DNA from: Pseudoalteromonas atlantica
Lineage (GTDB): Bacteria; Pseudomonadota; Gammaproteobacteria; Enterobacterales; Alteromonadaceae
Direction of reading: 5' to 3'
NCBI GenBank assembly: GCA_007988745.1
Contig: BJUT01000043.1
Location: 1-38,101, forward strand
Length of the DNA stretch: 38,101 bases
Position 1 is the stretch's first letter. Every line of letters begins with the position of its first letter. Shown piece after piece: positions 16,589-25,824 of this stretch. A model generated the notes under the pieces. It was given only the letters and a program-made list of their open reading frames with translations. It made no database searches and had not been told where the DNA came from. The translations under genes were made by a program, and so were the position numbers.

Positions 16589-19500
16589 TTATAGCTTTTC
16601 AAAATAAAGTGGTTTTCGCTGCTTTTTACCCACTTCGTTCATTGTGCTTGCATCAAATAAGCGCCCATTGATCATGGTGTAATCGACTTTATCTGAATCG
16701 CGAATATTTTTCAGCGGATCGCCATCAATAACAATTAAATCGGCAAGCTTACCTACTTCTAGCGAGCCTATATTTTTATCAAGCCCCAAGTATTTAGCAG
16801 GGTCAAGCGTAGAGGCTCTAATTGCTTCAAGTGAACTCATACCGCCTTGAGCAAACATCCACATTTCCCAATGTGCACCTAAGCCCTCGCGTTGTCCGTG
16901 AGCACCTAAATTTACCAGTACACCTAAATCTTGCAGCTCTTTAGCAACGCGGGCGTTATTAAAGTGGTTATAGTGATGATCGGGCGCTTTTACTCGGCGC
17001 ATAGCACGTGGCAACAGCTGATTTTTAGGCACAAACTTACTTAAACGCGGGTGATTCCACACGTCCGTTTTATCGTACCAGTAGTTTTCTCCCCAAATTC
17101 CGCCATAGGCGACAACAAGCGTTGGGGTATAACCAACATCACTTTGCGACCATAATTGTTTTATATCATCGTAAATATGCTCAACCGGAATTGAGTGTTC
17201 AATGCCCGTATGCCCATCCACAACCATACTTAAGTTATGTTGTAGCAATGAGCCGCCCTCTGGCACAACCATCATCTCAAGCTCTCGCCCTGCTTCAATA
17301 ACTTGTTGGCGCTGCTCACGGCGTGGCTGGTTATACGATTTAACACTAAACGCCCCAACCTTTTTAAGACGCTCTAAATGAAATTTAGCATCATCTAGCG
17401 AATCAATATGCGAGGTGTAACCAGGCATATTTGCTCCATATAAAATGGTGCCGGTAGAAAAAATACGTGGCCCGACAATCATGCCGGCTTTTTGCATTTC
17501 ACTGGCGGTAAATATTTCAGAGGTATCGTTTGATGGATCATGAATTGTTGTGACACCTAACGCTAAACCGGCATAGTTTTTCCAGTTTTGCTGAGGAATA
17601 ATTTCATCGCTGGCTTGTGAGCCATGGGCATGCGCATCAACAATCCCTGGCATAATTGTTTTACCTGCTACATCGATAATTTCAGCCCCTTTGGGGATCG
17701 TTACCTCATCAGCAGTACCTATTGCTTTTATGCGTTTACCGTCTGTGATAATGACGCCATTTTCAATGACTTGCTCACCCTTCATGGTAATAATGTTGGC
17801 GCCCTTTAGCGCAATCATGCCCTTTGGTGCAGCCATTTTTTTACTAAAGCTAATATTATCACCGCTTTTTACTTTAAAGTCGGCATCATCGGCTTTATCA
17901 ATAGCAAACATACCATCAAGGCTTGCATGGTATAGCTCGGGCCCTAAGCTCCAGTAGAGAGTGTTACTTTGAGCACTCCAACTTATATTTTCACCCGCAC
18001 GCACAGATAACTGCTCAATAGGAAACTGGTTATCTTTAGGGCTTATTGTGATAGGTGAGCCGCTTTCTACCAGCGGGGTAACAAATACTTTAAAACGCTC
18101 AGCAAACGCTAAGTATTTACCATCTGGTGAGACTCGAAATTCAGTCGCATGCTCTGATTCGTAAAGTTTACGAACGTTTTTAGTTTCAAGCTCCACAACA
18201 CTTAAGGTAGGCTTAGGCCAAGGGCTCATGATAAATACACGGTCATTGGCGCTACCAAACTGAGGTTGATAACCACTTTTAGAAATAAGCTCGCTCTCTC
18301 CCCCTTTTGCGCTTACTTTATAAATACCTGGGTTGAGTGACCACTTAGGATTTAAAATACTTCCGCCGGTGGCTTTACGATAAACGATTGTTTTGCCGTC
18401 AGGACTAAAAGTAGGCTCAACATATTTACCCGGCTCGCGGGTTATCGCCTCGCCGCGCCCGCTTCGGGCAGAGACAACGCGTACAGTGCCTTGCTTAGTA
18501 TCACTCCAGGTGGTGTAAACAATCTTTTTCCCATCGCGGGAGTACTGCGGGAACAGCTCATAATGATCAGTTTGTTTGGTTAAGCGCTTAATTTTACCAG
18601 AGTCTAAATCGCGTTTATAAATATAACCTAATGCTTCAAAAATCGCAGTTTCACCATCGGGGCTAACCTGCACGTTGCGCAACATTTTTACATCAAACTC
18701 ATCGGTATCTAAATTTTGAGTAAAGCGTACCGCGGTTTGTATTTTTTTACTGGTGTTTACTTTAAAGGGAACACGCGCAACAGCTTTATCACCAACAGCA
18801 ATTTTATGTATTGAACCTGAAGCCCAAAACACCAGTTCTTCGTTATCTGGGGTCCACGCAATGGTCGGATACACACCATGAATAGCCCAGGTTTCTTGCA
18901 TATCGCGTTCAAGCTTGCCATAAAGCTTGGTGTGCTCGCCACTGGTTAGGTCGTATAAGTACAAGCTTGTTTGAAAGTCATCACGTCTTATATAGGCAAG
19001 CTTTTTACCATCAGGTGAAGGTGTGGGTCTTATTGCACCGCCCATGCCTTGTATTATGGTTTCTATTTCGCCTGTTTCTCTATCGTAGCGCTTAATTTTA
19101 TAAATACCGGCAACAGAATCTTTAGAGTAGTGAAAAGTTTTACCTGGCGTCGCGTCATGAGAAAAATAAACATAGCGCCCATCTGGTGAGAACATTGGCT
19201 CACCTAAGTCTTTTTGGTCGTTCTCACGTTTAGTAAGCTGAACACCTTTACCACCCGCTTTGTGATAGAGCCACACTTCTCCAGCCCCTAGTGATCGACT
19301 AGCGGTAAAGTGTTTGCGTGCGACAAGGTAATCGCCATCAGGGCTCCATGCGGGGCTGTTTAAAAGTCTAAAGGTTTCGTTAGTCACAGCGTGTTGATTG
19401 CTACCATCAACGTCCATAACCCAAATATTATCACCACCGCCTTGATCTGAGGTAAACGCAATGTGTTTCCCATCGGGGCTAAAGCGAGGCTGCATTTGCC

Positions 19501-19765
19501 AAGCAATATCTGAGGTGAGTTTAGTTGCTTCACCTCCGCTTATAGGCATAGTGTAAATGTCGCCAAGTAAGTCAAACACCAGCGTGTTGCCATCAGGACT
19601 AACATCAATGTTCATCCATGTGCCTTGCTCTGTGCTAATGGTTGCATCTACAAACTCACCTTTTGGTGAGTCTACCTGCCACTTTTCTTGCTCTTCGTTT
19701 GCGTGCGGCTGACCTATTGCAAGGGCGACTGATAAAGCCAGTGCAGTGTGAAGCATTTTTTTCAT
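16589..19765 (-). CDS. Secreted TolB-type beta-propeller / amidohydrolase fusion
   Basis: The protein has 1058 residues from the ATG at 19765 (MKKMLHTALALSVALA), a clear signal peptide that predicts export. A longer frame to 19807 adds 14 residues before the signal peptide and is not used. Residues about 40-620 hold repeated WD40-like PD40 blades, recognisable by repeats of the form SPDGKxIAFTSD, SPDGRYVYFSH and SPDGKTIVYRK, which build one or two propellers. An amidohydrolase metal-dependent hydrolase domain runs from about 660 to the end, with the N-terminal metal motif VDAHAHG near 710. Further ligand regions include SVKSYNQP, GHTGIEH, NLGAHGQREG and the family end GSLEVGKLADLIVIDGDP. Such proteins may be peptidases or deaminases of imported compounds. 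The substrate is unknown. Confidence 0.9.
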   Translation of the reverse strand: MKKMLHTALALSVALAIGQPHANEEQEKWQVDSPKGEFVDATISTEQGTWMNIDVSPDGNTLVFDLLGDIYTMPISGGEATKLTSDIAWQMQPRFSPDGKHIAFTSDQGGGDNIWVMDVDGSNQHAVTNETFRLLNSPAWSPDGDYLVARKHFTASRSLGAGEVWLYHKAGGKGVQLTKRENDQKDLGEPMFSPDGRYVYFSHDATPGKTFHYSKDSVAGIYKIKRYDRETGEIETIIQGMGGAIRPTPSPDGKKLAYIRRDDFQTSLYLYDLTSGEHTKLYGKLERDMQETWAIHGVYPTIAWTPDNEELVFWASGSIHKIAVGDKAVARVPFKVNTSKKIQTAVRFTQNLDTDEFDVKMLRNVQVSPDGETAIFEALGYIYKRDLDSGKIKRLTKQTDHYELFPQYSRDGKKIVYTTWSDTKQGTVRVVSARSGRGEAITREPGKYVEPTFSPDGKTIVYRKATGGSILNPKWSLNPGIYKVSAKGGESELISKSGYQPQFGSANDRVFIMSPWPKPTLSVVELETKNVRKLYESEHATEFRVSPDGKYLAFAERFKVFVTPLVESGSPITISPKDNQFPIEQLSVRAGENISWSAQSNTLYWSLGPELYHASLDGMFAIDKADDADFKVKSGDNISFSKKMAAPKGMIALKGANIITMKGEQVIENGVIITDGKRIKAIGTADEVTIPKGAEIIDVAGKTIMPGIVDAHAHGSQASDEIIPQQNWKNYAGLALGVTTIHDPSNDTSEIFTASEMQKAGMIVGPRIFSTGTILYGANMPGYTSHIDSLDDAKFHLERLKKVGAFSVKSYNQPRREQRQQVIEAGRELEMMVVPEGGSLLQHNLSMVVDGHTGIEHSIPVEHIYDDIKQLWSQSDVGYTPTLVVAYGGIWGENYWYDKTDVWNHPRLSKFVPKNQLLPRAMRRVKAPDHHYNHFNNARVAKELQDLGVLVNLGAHGQREGLGAHWEMWMFAQGGMSSLEAIRASTLDPAKYLGLDKNIGSLEVGKLADLIVIDGDPLKNIRDSDKVDYTMINGRLFDASTMNEVGKKQRKPLYFEKL

Positions 19766-19862
19766 GCATTTCTCGCTTGTTATTATTGCAGTTAAACTCT
19801 CTAACACGATTGCAACAAAAACAGCGCTAACTTGCCAGCGTTATCAGACCAAGTACCAAAAA

Positions 19863-20688
19863 TTAATGCCAAACTATGGGGTCAAATTGGTAGTAATCCA
19901 CCAGCATTCTATAAATTTCAGGGTCGTATTGCCTAAGCTGCGCCGGCTTTTCTAAAAAGGTCTCTGTGAGTACTGCAAAAAACTCAGCCTCGTTGGTGGC
20001 CCCATAACTGTGAATAACGTGAGGCATGTTATAAGCAACATGACTTTTTAACTGCACAAAGGCACGGCTAAACACTCGAGCCCATTCTTTATAAGCATTG
20101 GGGGGTTTTTAATAATGGAGTGCCAGTGGTTTTTCCGGTTTCTTGGTCTAACTGGTGGGCAAATTCATGAAACACTAAATTATGGCCATCGCTTGGTAAA
20201 CGGTTGCCTTCAAGTACATCGTGCCAACTTAGCACTAACGTGCCACCAGGCCACGACTCACCTAAGCGTACCGCGTTGTGGTAACTAACCAGCCCAGCAC
20301 TATCTCGTGTAGATTGCGGCGCATAATACGCACTGGGATAGAGTAAAATTTCTTTCACGTTTTTATAAAGTGGCCAAGGTTTATTAAGCACTAACACACA
20401 GGCATCGGCAGCAACTATCAGCTTCATGGCGGGGGTTAGCTTTAGTCCGTCTCGGCCTAAAAAGCGCTTTTCATTTAAAAACCATATTATGTGGCGCTCA
20501 AGCTTGGCTCTGTCGTTATCCGTCATCTTTTTATAGATAGGCATGCAACGAAGGAGTATTTCTTTTTGTTGAGAGTTTAAAACCGCGTTTTTATATTTTT
20601 TATTCCAAAGCCAGTTTTGTAGTGCCTGCCAGCGCCAATAAATTACAACAAAAATAGCCAAAGCAAAAATGAGTAGCCCGTTTATCAT
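19863..20688 (-). pseudogene. mtfA: mtfA-like zinc peptidase gene interrupted by a single-base frameshift
   Basis: Two reading frames together encode one MtfA-like protein. The first (start ATG 20688) has an N-terminal membrane helix (MINGLLIFALAIFVVIYW), a central domain with LIYPSAYYA-like and LVLSWHDVLEG segments, and the zinc motif HEFAHQLD near residue 174. It then runs into TAA at 20089-20091. The second frame continues 70 codons, including NEAEFFAVLTETFLEKP, which holds the third zinc ligand glutamate, and ends at 19863. The switch occurs at a run of six C on the minus strand (six G at 20100-20105 on the plus). With five C the frame reads TPNAYKEWARVFSRAF. MtfA is a peptidase linked to the glucose regulator Mlc in E. 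coli. An indel in the sequence, a true pseudogene and a slippery tract are all possible. Confidence 0.85.
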
Positions 20689-20746
20689 GGGGACATCCAA
20701 AATAAGTTAGTCTCTTATTAATATGTGCGCATGCACTCATTTTCAA

Positions 20747-23635
20747 TCAGATAATTTCTGTGCAATTTCGTCCGCTATTTTTAGCTTTGTATAAAGCTTG
20801 ATCTGCCCGCGATAAAAGACGGTCGTAATCACCGACGTTGGTTGAGTCAGACAAGCCAAAACTGGCTGTTACACTTAATCCCTCACCAATGGCCGAAAAG
20901 TCATGCTGTGCAATGCTCTCGCGCAGTGCTTCGCATATGATTTTTGCTTCGCTGGCGGTTTTATCTGCAAAAACAATTGTAAACTCTTCACCGCCCCAGC
21001 GTGCTATATGCTGGTTTTCTTGGCAGCCATTTTTAAGCAGCTCTGCAATAGTACAAATCACTTTGTCACCAATAATATGCGACCAGTTATCGTTAATCCG
21101 CTTAAAGTGATCAATATCCAGTATAGCTATGGCTAGCGGCCGGTTTTGCTGTTTGTAAGTGGCAAAGTTATGGGCAAGCCAACTGTCAAAAGCGCGCCTG
21201 TTAGGCATGTCGGTAAGTTGGTCGTGCGTTGCTTGGTATGCAAACGCATTGGCTTGCGTTTGTAGGTCTTGGGTTTGTTTTTCTACGCGATTAGTCAGCT
21301 CTATTTCTATTTTTTTGTAGTGGTATAAACGGTATTTGTATATAGCAAAAATAACCATTAAAAATAATACAAATACTGCAAACTTAAATTGCGGTTTTTG
21401 CCAAAAAAATGACTGAATTACAATATTTACAGCTTGCTGATTATCTTGCCACTGTGCGTTAGGGTAACTTGCTCGTACCATAAAGGTATATTCCCCAGGC
21501 GGTAAGTTAGTGTACTCAGCACCGGTCATATGTTGGCGATTAACCCATTTATCGTTAAAGCCCTTTAATTGGGTTTGAAAATTTAATCGCTGCGGCATAA
21601 TAAAGCTCAGCCCTGCATAATGAAACGATAAACGCGATACCCCAGGTGGCAAAAATACCGACTCTCCTTCAAGCGGAAGCGCAATAGGCTTACCATCTAC
21701 AAAAATATTTTCAATAATGGTCGGCAGCGCAATTTGCGTTGATGCTTGTAAGCGCGCGGGTTTTACGGTACTCACCCCCTTTGCGGTTGCAAACCAAATA
21801 CTCCCATCGTTATGCGTTACAGCCGAAGGGGTTGAGCCTCCATTGGCCTGTGCACTTAACATACCATCGCCTTCATCATACAGTTGATAGTTGAGCACGG
21901 GTGCTTTAGCGCTCGCGGGAGCGTCGAGGATTTGCTGTATATGATTTTTATCGATTTGAATAATTCCGCGATTGCTCGAGAGCCAAAATGAGCCATTGTG
22001 CGGCACCACTTGAAATAGTTTATCGATAGGTAAACCTTGCTCTAAGCCAAGCATGGCCATTTTTCCGCTTGTTAGCTCATAGCGTACTAAGCCTCTATCT
22101 GTGGCCATCCAGGTATAGGTATCATCAATATAAAACCCAAACGCATATTGCGCAGAAAACTCACGAGGGAATTCAACCGTTGTAAATTGCTCACTAACAA
22201 TATCAAATACCACCACCCCATTGCCGGTGCCTACCCAAATATTGCCTGCGTTATCTTCACTAAGTGCAAGTACAAACCCACTTGGTAAGTCTTTTTTATT
22301 TGTAAATTGATTTAAGCTGCCATCTTCATTGATGCGCGTAAGCCCCATAGCAGAGCCTATCCACAAACGGTTTTTAGAATCAAATAATAAAGCCCTTACT
22401 TCGTTACTTCCAAGGCCAGTGCTACGATTAATAAACGGCGTAAAGGTATTATTAACTACTTTTAAAACACCTGAGGTATACGTACCTGCCCACACGCTAC
22501 CATCGGGTGCTTCGTGTAAACTGAGCACAGAATATGGACTGCTTTGTTTAGAGCCTGAAACCAAGGTAGCGCGATTGTTTTTTATTATATTTAAGCCAGA
22601 GCTTCCCCCCACCCATAAACTGCCATCGGAGTGAGAAAGCACTGTGCGGGTATAATCCCCCGCTAAACCTCTTTTTTGGGTCCACGATGAAAACGGCGAC
22701 TCACGCAGGCGAAACAATCCGGCGTTTGTGCCAATCCAAATACTGTTTTCTCTATCTTGTAACAAAGATAAAATACGGTTGGCGGGTAATCCATTATTGG
22801 CATCTAACTGCTCTACGCCATCGGGTGATAACCTAAACACCCCTTTATTAATTGTGCCAAACCATAAATCTCCATGGTTATCCTCTAATAAGCTAGAAAT
22901 AGATTCATTGCTAAGCTTTTCATGTATCGGCTGAAACTGCGCATTGGTTTTGATCCACGCGCCTTTTTCACTTCCCACAATAAGCGAGCCACCACGAGTA
23001 ATTAATAAGTTATAGACAGGTGCATTTGGTAAACCAAAGTGTGGCGTCATTAAAGTCGGTATTTTGTTGTGTATTTTATAAAGGCCTGCACTAGTTGCTG
23101 CCCAAATAACCCCATCGTGATCTTCTATAACTCGATAAGCACTTACATTTTTAATAATTGCAAGGTCGGTATCGCTGTTATGTTCACGATAAAACACGCC
23201 GTCGTTTTCAAGGGCTAACCATAGGCTTTGATCAGCACTTTCAATTAAATGATTAACCATGGTTGATGCTGATCGCTTGGTATCCCACTGCCTATGTTGA
23301 TATAAGCTAATTCCTCCGCGCGACCCCGCTATGTATAACCCACCACTATTTGTGGGAGTGAGTGCCCTTAAACCCGAGTCGGGTAAGTTATTAATATGAG
23401 CACGGGTTAATATTGTAAACTCTTGGCCATTAAAACGTGCCAAACCTTCCCATGTAGCAACCCATAAGTAGCCATCTTGGGTTTGCGTAACGCTATTAAT
23501 ACTGTTGTGTGGCAATCCAGAACGGGTATTCCATGTTTCAGAAAAATAATCACTTAACGGTAAACGGGTTTGCTCTTGGGCTTCACATAAAAACATGACG
23601 AAAAAAGAACATATAATGCTTAATTGTCTCATCAT
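20747..23635 (-). CDS. Periplasmic-propeller sensor diguanylate cyclase
   Basis: This is a membrane-bound diguanylate cyclase that probably senses an extracytoplasmic signal. A signal peptide (about 1-20) is followed by two-component-regulator propeller repeats to about 650 (many copies like LWVATWEGLARFNG and IWVGTGNGVVVFD). A Y_Y_Y domain (about 660-745, NLPPGEYTFMVRAS), one membrane helix (about 750-773), a coiled coil and a GGDEF domain (about 795-962) complete it. The active-site motif is GGEEF near 881, as in active cyclases. The I-site RxxD is absent, since QENQ occupies its place, so feedback inhibition by c-di-GMP may be missing. The start is the ATG at 23635; a TTG three bases before and an ATG three bases after are alternatives, and AAGG precedes them. 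The usual partner histidine kinase is not nearby. Confidence 0.88.
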   Translation of the reverse strand: MMRQLSIICSFFVMFLCEAQEQTRLPLSDYFSETWNTRSGLPHNSINSVTQTQDGYLWVATWEGLARFNGQEFTILTRAHINNLPDSGLRALTPTNSGGLYIAGSRGGISLYQHRQWDTKRSASTMVNHLIESADQSLWLALENDGVFYREHNSDTDLAIIKNVSAYRVIEDHDGVIWAATSAGLYKIHNKIPTLMTPHFGLPNAPVYNLLITRGGSLIVGSEKGAWIKTNAQFQPIHEKLSNESISSLLEDNHGDLWFGTINKGVFRLSPDGVEQLDANNGLPANRILSLLQDRENSIWIGTNAGLFRLRESPFSSWTQKRGLAGDYTRTVLSHSDGSLWVGGSSGLNIIKNNRATLVSGSKQSSPYSVLSLHEAPDGSVWAGTYTSGVLKVVNNTFTPFINRSTGLGSNEVRALLFDSKNRLWIGSAMGLTRINEDGSLNQFTNKKDLPSGFVLALSEDNAGNIWVGTGNGVVVFDIVSEQFTTVEFPREFSAQYAFGFYIDDTYTWMATDRGLVRYELTSGKMAMLGLEQGLPIDKLFQVVPHNGSFWLSSNRGIIQIDKNHIQQILDAPASAKAPVLNYQLYDEGDGMLSAQANGGSTPSAVTHNDGSIWFATAKGVSTVKPARLQASTQIALPTIIENIFVDGKPIALPLEGESVFLPPGVSRLSFHYAGLSFIMPQRLNFQTQLKGFNDKWVNRQHMTGAEYTNLPPGEYTFMVRASYPNAQWQDNQQAVNIVIQSFFWQKPQFKFAVFVLFLMVIFAIYKYRLYHYKKIEIELTNRVEKQTQDLQTQANAFAYQATHDQLTDMPNRRAFDSWLAHNFATYKQQNRPLAIAILDIDHFKRINDNWSHIIGDKVICTIAELLKNGCQENQHIARWGGEEFTIVFADKTASEAKIICEALRESIAQHDFSAIGEGLSVTASFGLSDSTNVGDYDRLLSRADQALYKAKNSGRNCTEII

Positions 23636-23990
23636 CAACTGCCTTAGTTATTCTTTTACTTGTGTGTAAGCGTTTTATCGTTATTTAAAAGGAGTAGGAA
23701 AGAATTTACTTGGCACTGAGCACACTAAAATCGTGCGCTCCAACAAAGCGTTAAAATCCCTATACGCATTGGGTGAATACACTAGGGTTTGTTTAAGCGC
23801 TAAAAGCGCATTAATTAAAACTAAACAATAGCGTAAACAACTAATAATACGTGCTAAAAAGCACCTTAAATAAGTCGCTAAAACTTAATGTCGTAAACGT
23901 ATCAGCTAATCGTTACAAATTAACTTATATCGCCTATCTAACTAAAAATACTACCATAGCAAATAAATACATTGCATTAACTAAATTCAA
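23636..23990. other. Non-coding region between the propeller cyclase and the CAT-like gene
   Basis: No coding frame on either strand. The only structure I see is a short hairpin GTGCT-AAAA-AGCAC near 23850-23865. On the minus strand a T-rich stretch follows it, so it may be a weak terminator for the CAT-like gene. Confidence 0.4.
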
Positions 23991-24659
23991 TTAATCTTTA
24001 CAAAAGTCGTCAATATTGTTTTGTAATACGTTTATAAACGCTGCGACGTGTAAACCGTCCATTAGCGAATGATGCACATCAATCGAAAACGGCATTAGGC
24101 CCGTGGTTTTATCGTATTGACCAAACACAAATTTAGGAATACCTAAACTTTTTCCTTCACTAAAGGCATGCGAAAAACTACTAAAGTTCAGCCAAGGTAA
24201 AGCCGATATATGTATCAAATCGGCCTGCCCTTCGGTTTGATTAAACGCCTGAGAAAATAACGGTTGAGATTTAGCATTGGCGCTTATCGCTGTGGCGTGC
24301 TGAGCAAATTCTTCAAGGCAAGGCGAATAATTAAAGTAACTAAATATAAACGAATCATCACTAGCAAGCTCTACCACACTGGCTCTTACTTGCTTTAATC
24401 GCCATGGACGGTCATTAATAATTCTTAGCATAATCGGGTTATAAGCGTGGCAAGCTTTTAATGTGGCATGCACATATGCTTGAAAAAAAGACAGTTTATT
24501 TTGTTTACAATATTCAAATAAAGGCTTGGCGTTAAGTGTTACGCACACATTAAAATATGGCTGGGTAAAGTTTTTAAATAATTCGAAGTGTTGTTGGCGA
24601 GGCCATGTATCAAGGTCGATGGGCTCCATTAAGGCATTTGTATCAGTCATAATATCCAT
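23991..24659 (-). CDS. Chloramphenicol-acetyltransferase-like enzyme (CatA family)
   Basis: The 222-residue protein has the CatA fold and length (E. coli CatA is 219). The catalytic histidine is in VHHSLMDGLHVA (HHxxxDG, about residue 195). The ISALPWLNFSSFSHAF segment carries the serine that aligns with S148 of CAT. Other family stretches are YFNVCVTLNAKPLF and FFQAYVHATLKA. Chromosomal CAT-like proteins are common in marine bacteria and do not always give resistance, so acetylation of chloramphenicol is possible but not shown. There is no mobile element, attenuator or peptide leader next to it, unlike mobile cat genes. The gene follows the leucine dehydrogenase terminator, so it needs its own promoter. 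The start could also be the ATG at 24650, which has a GGA before it. Confidence 0.85.
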   Translation of the reverse strand: MDIMTDTNALMEPIDLDTWPRQQHFELFKNFTQPYFNVCVTLNAKPLFEYCKQNKLSFFQAYVHATLKACHAYNPIMLRIINDRPWRLKQVRASVVELASDDSFIFSYFNYSPCLEEFAQHATAISANAKSQPLFSQAFNQTEGQADLIHISALPWLNFSSFSHAFSEGKSLGIPKFVFGQYDKTTGLMPFSIDVHHSLMDGLHVAAFINVLQNNIDDFCKD

Positions 24660-24734
24660 AAGCTTGTCGTTAACGATTAGGCCGCAATGCCTTTAGGGTC
24701 TTGGCCACAAAATTACCACGCCATAGAGTATAAA

Positions 24735-24761
24735 CAAAAAAGGCGTACCACTGTACGCCTT
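24735..24761 (-). terminator. Intrinsic terminator of the leucine dehydrogenase gene
   Basis: The stem AAGGCGTAC (24740-24748) / GTACGCCTT (24753-24761) has a CACT loop. On the minus strand it is followed by about six T. It is 23 bases after the stop codon at 24784. Confidence 0.92.
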
Positions 24762-24783
24762 AGTTTAAATAAACGGGGTAAAT

Positions 24784-25824
24784 TTACAGGCCGTTTTGAA
24801 TTATCTCTTGCGCTAACTCATCGGCAATCAAATGCGTTGATTTTTGCTCTTTTTCACTACGGGTGAATATTTCGGTTAAGGTATCAAAAATACCTTCAAC
24901 ATGTTTATTAGACGCCGCTTCACTGTAGCCTTGTGGCGCAGTTTCGTAATACACATTAATAATGCCACCAGCGTTAATAACGTAATCGGGTGCATACAAA
25001 ATACCTTTTTCACGAAGTACTTCACCGTGACGAGACTGCGCTAGCTGATTATTAGCACACCCAGCAATAATGGTTGCCTTAATACGTGCAATGGTTTCAT
25101 CATTAATGGTGGCACCTAATGCACAAGGTGCGTATACATCAACATCAAGGTCGTAAATTTCATCAATACCCACCGCCGTAGCACCAAAGTCATTTACTAC
25201 GCGCTCTACAGCATCTTGATTGATATCTGTTACAAATAATTTTGCACCAGCTTGGGCTAAATGCTTACATAAACCATAGGCGACTGCACCTAAACCTTGT
25301 ACAGCCACTTTAATACCGGCAAAATCTTGATGTCCGCGTTGGTGCTGTAATGCCGCTTTAATTCCTAAAAACGTACCGTAAGCTGTAAAAGGTGACGGGT
25401 TACCGCTTTTCCCTTCCAAGCCCAACACATAATTCGTTTCTTTATTCATTAAAGCAACGTCATCACATGTAATGTTTACATCTTCGGCAGAATAGTAACG
25501 GCCATTTAATCGCTCTAATTGACGACCAAAAGCTCGAAATAACTGCTCTGATTTAATCTCTTTTGCATTACCAATAATAACCGATTTACCACCACCAAAC
25601 GGTAGGCGAGCAACCGCATTTTTATAGGTCATCCCTTTAGAGAGACGTAAAACATCGTAAACGGCATCTTCATCGTTGGCATAGTCCCACATTCTACAAC
25701 CACCAACAGCAGGGCCAAGGTTAGTATTATGTACGGCAATAATTGCTTTTAAACCTGACGCTTCGTCAGAACAAAAAACCACTTGTTCGTGGTTATCAAA
25801 TTCAGCTTGATTAAACACAGCCAC
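24784..25824 (-). CDS. bcd: Leucine dehydrogenase (Glu/Leu/Phe/Val dehydrogenase family)
   Basis: The enzyme deaminates leucine and other branched-chain amino acids to 2-oxo acids with NAD. The 346-residue protein has the catalytic lysines K68 (LSKGMTYKNA) and K80 (LPFGGGKSVI), the same numbers as in characterised leucine dehydrogenases. It has VGGCRMWDY and SAEDVNITCDD for substrate binding, and a Rossmann NAD domain with VQGLGAVAYGL (about 190). Octameric LeuDH proteins are about 350-370 residues. The start is a GTG at 25824, with GGAG about 9 bases before it; no closer ATG fits. A palindrome at 26052-26067, about 230 bases upstream, may be a regulator site. Valine dehydrogenase is the nearest alternative name. 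Confidence 0.93.
   Translation of the reverse strand: MAVFNQAEFDNHEQVVFCSDEASGLKAIIAVHNTNLGPAVGGCRMWDYANDEDAVYDVLRLSKGMTYKNAVARLPFGGGKSVIIGNAKEIKSEQLFRAFGRQLERLNGRYYSAEDVNITCDDVALMNKETNYVLGLEGKSGNPSPFTAYGTFLGIKAALQHQRGHQDFAGIKVAVQGLGAVAYGLCKHLAQAGAKLFVTDINQDAVERVVNDFGATAVGIDEIYDLDVDVYAPCALGATINDETIARIKATIIAGCANNQLAQSRHGEVLREKGILYAPDYVINAGGIINVYYETAPQGYSEAASNKHVEGIFDTLTEIFTRSEKEQKSTHLIADELAQEIIQNGL

Noticed and set aside
19766..19807. Upstream extension of the amidohydrolase
   Set aside because: It would put 14 residues in front of a typical signal peptide, and the ATG at 19765 fits the export signal better.
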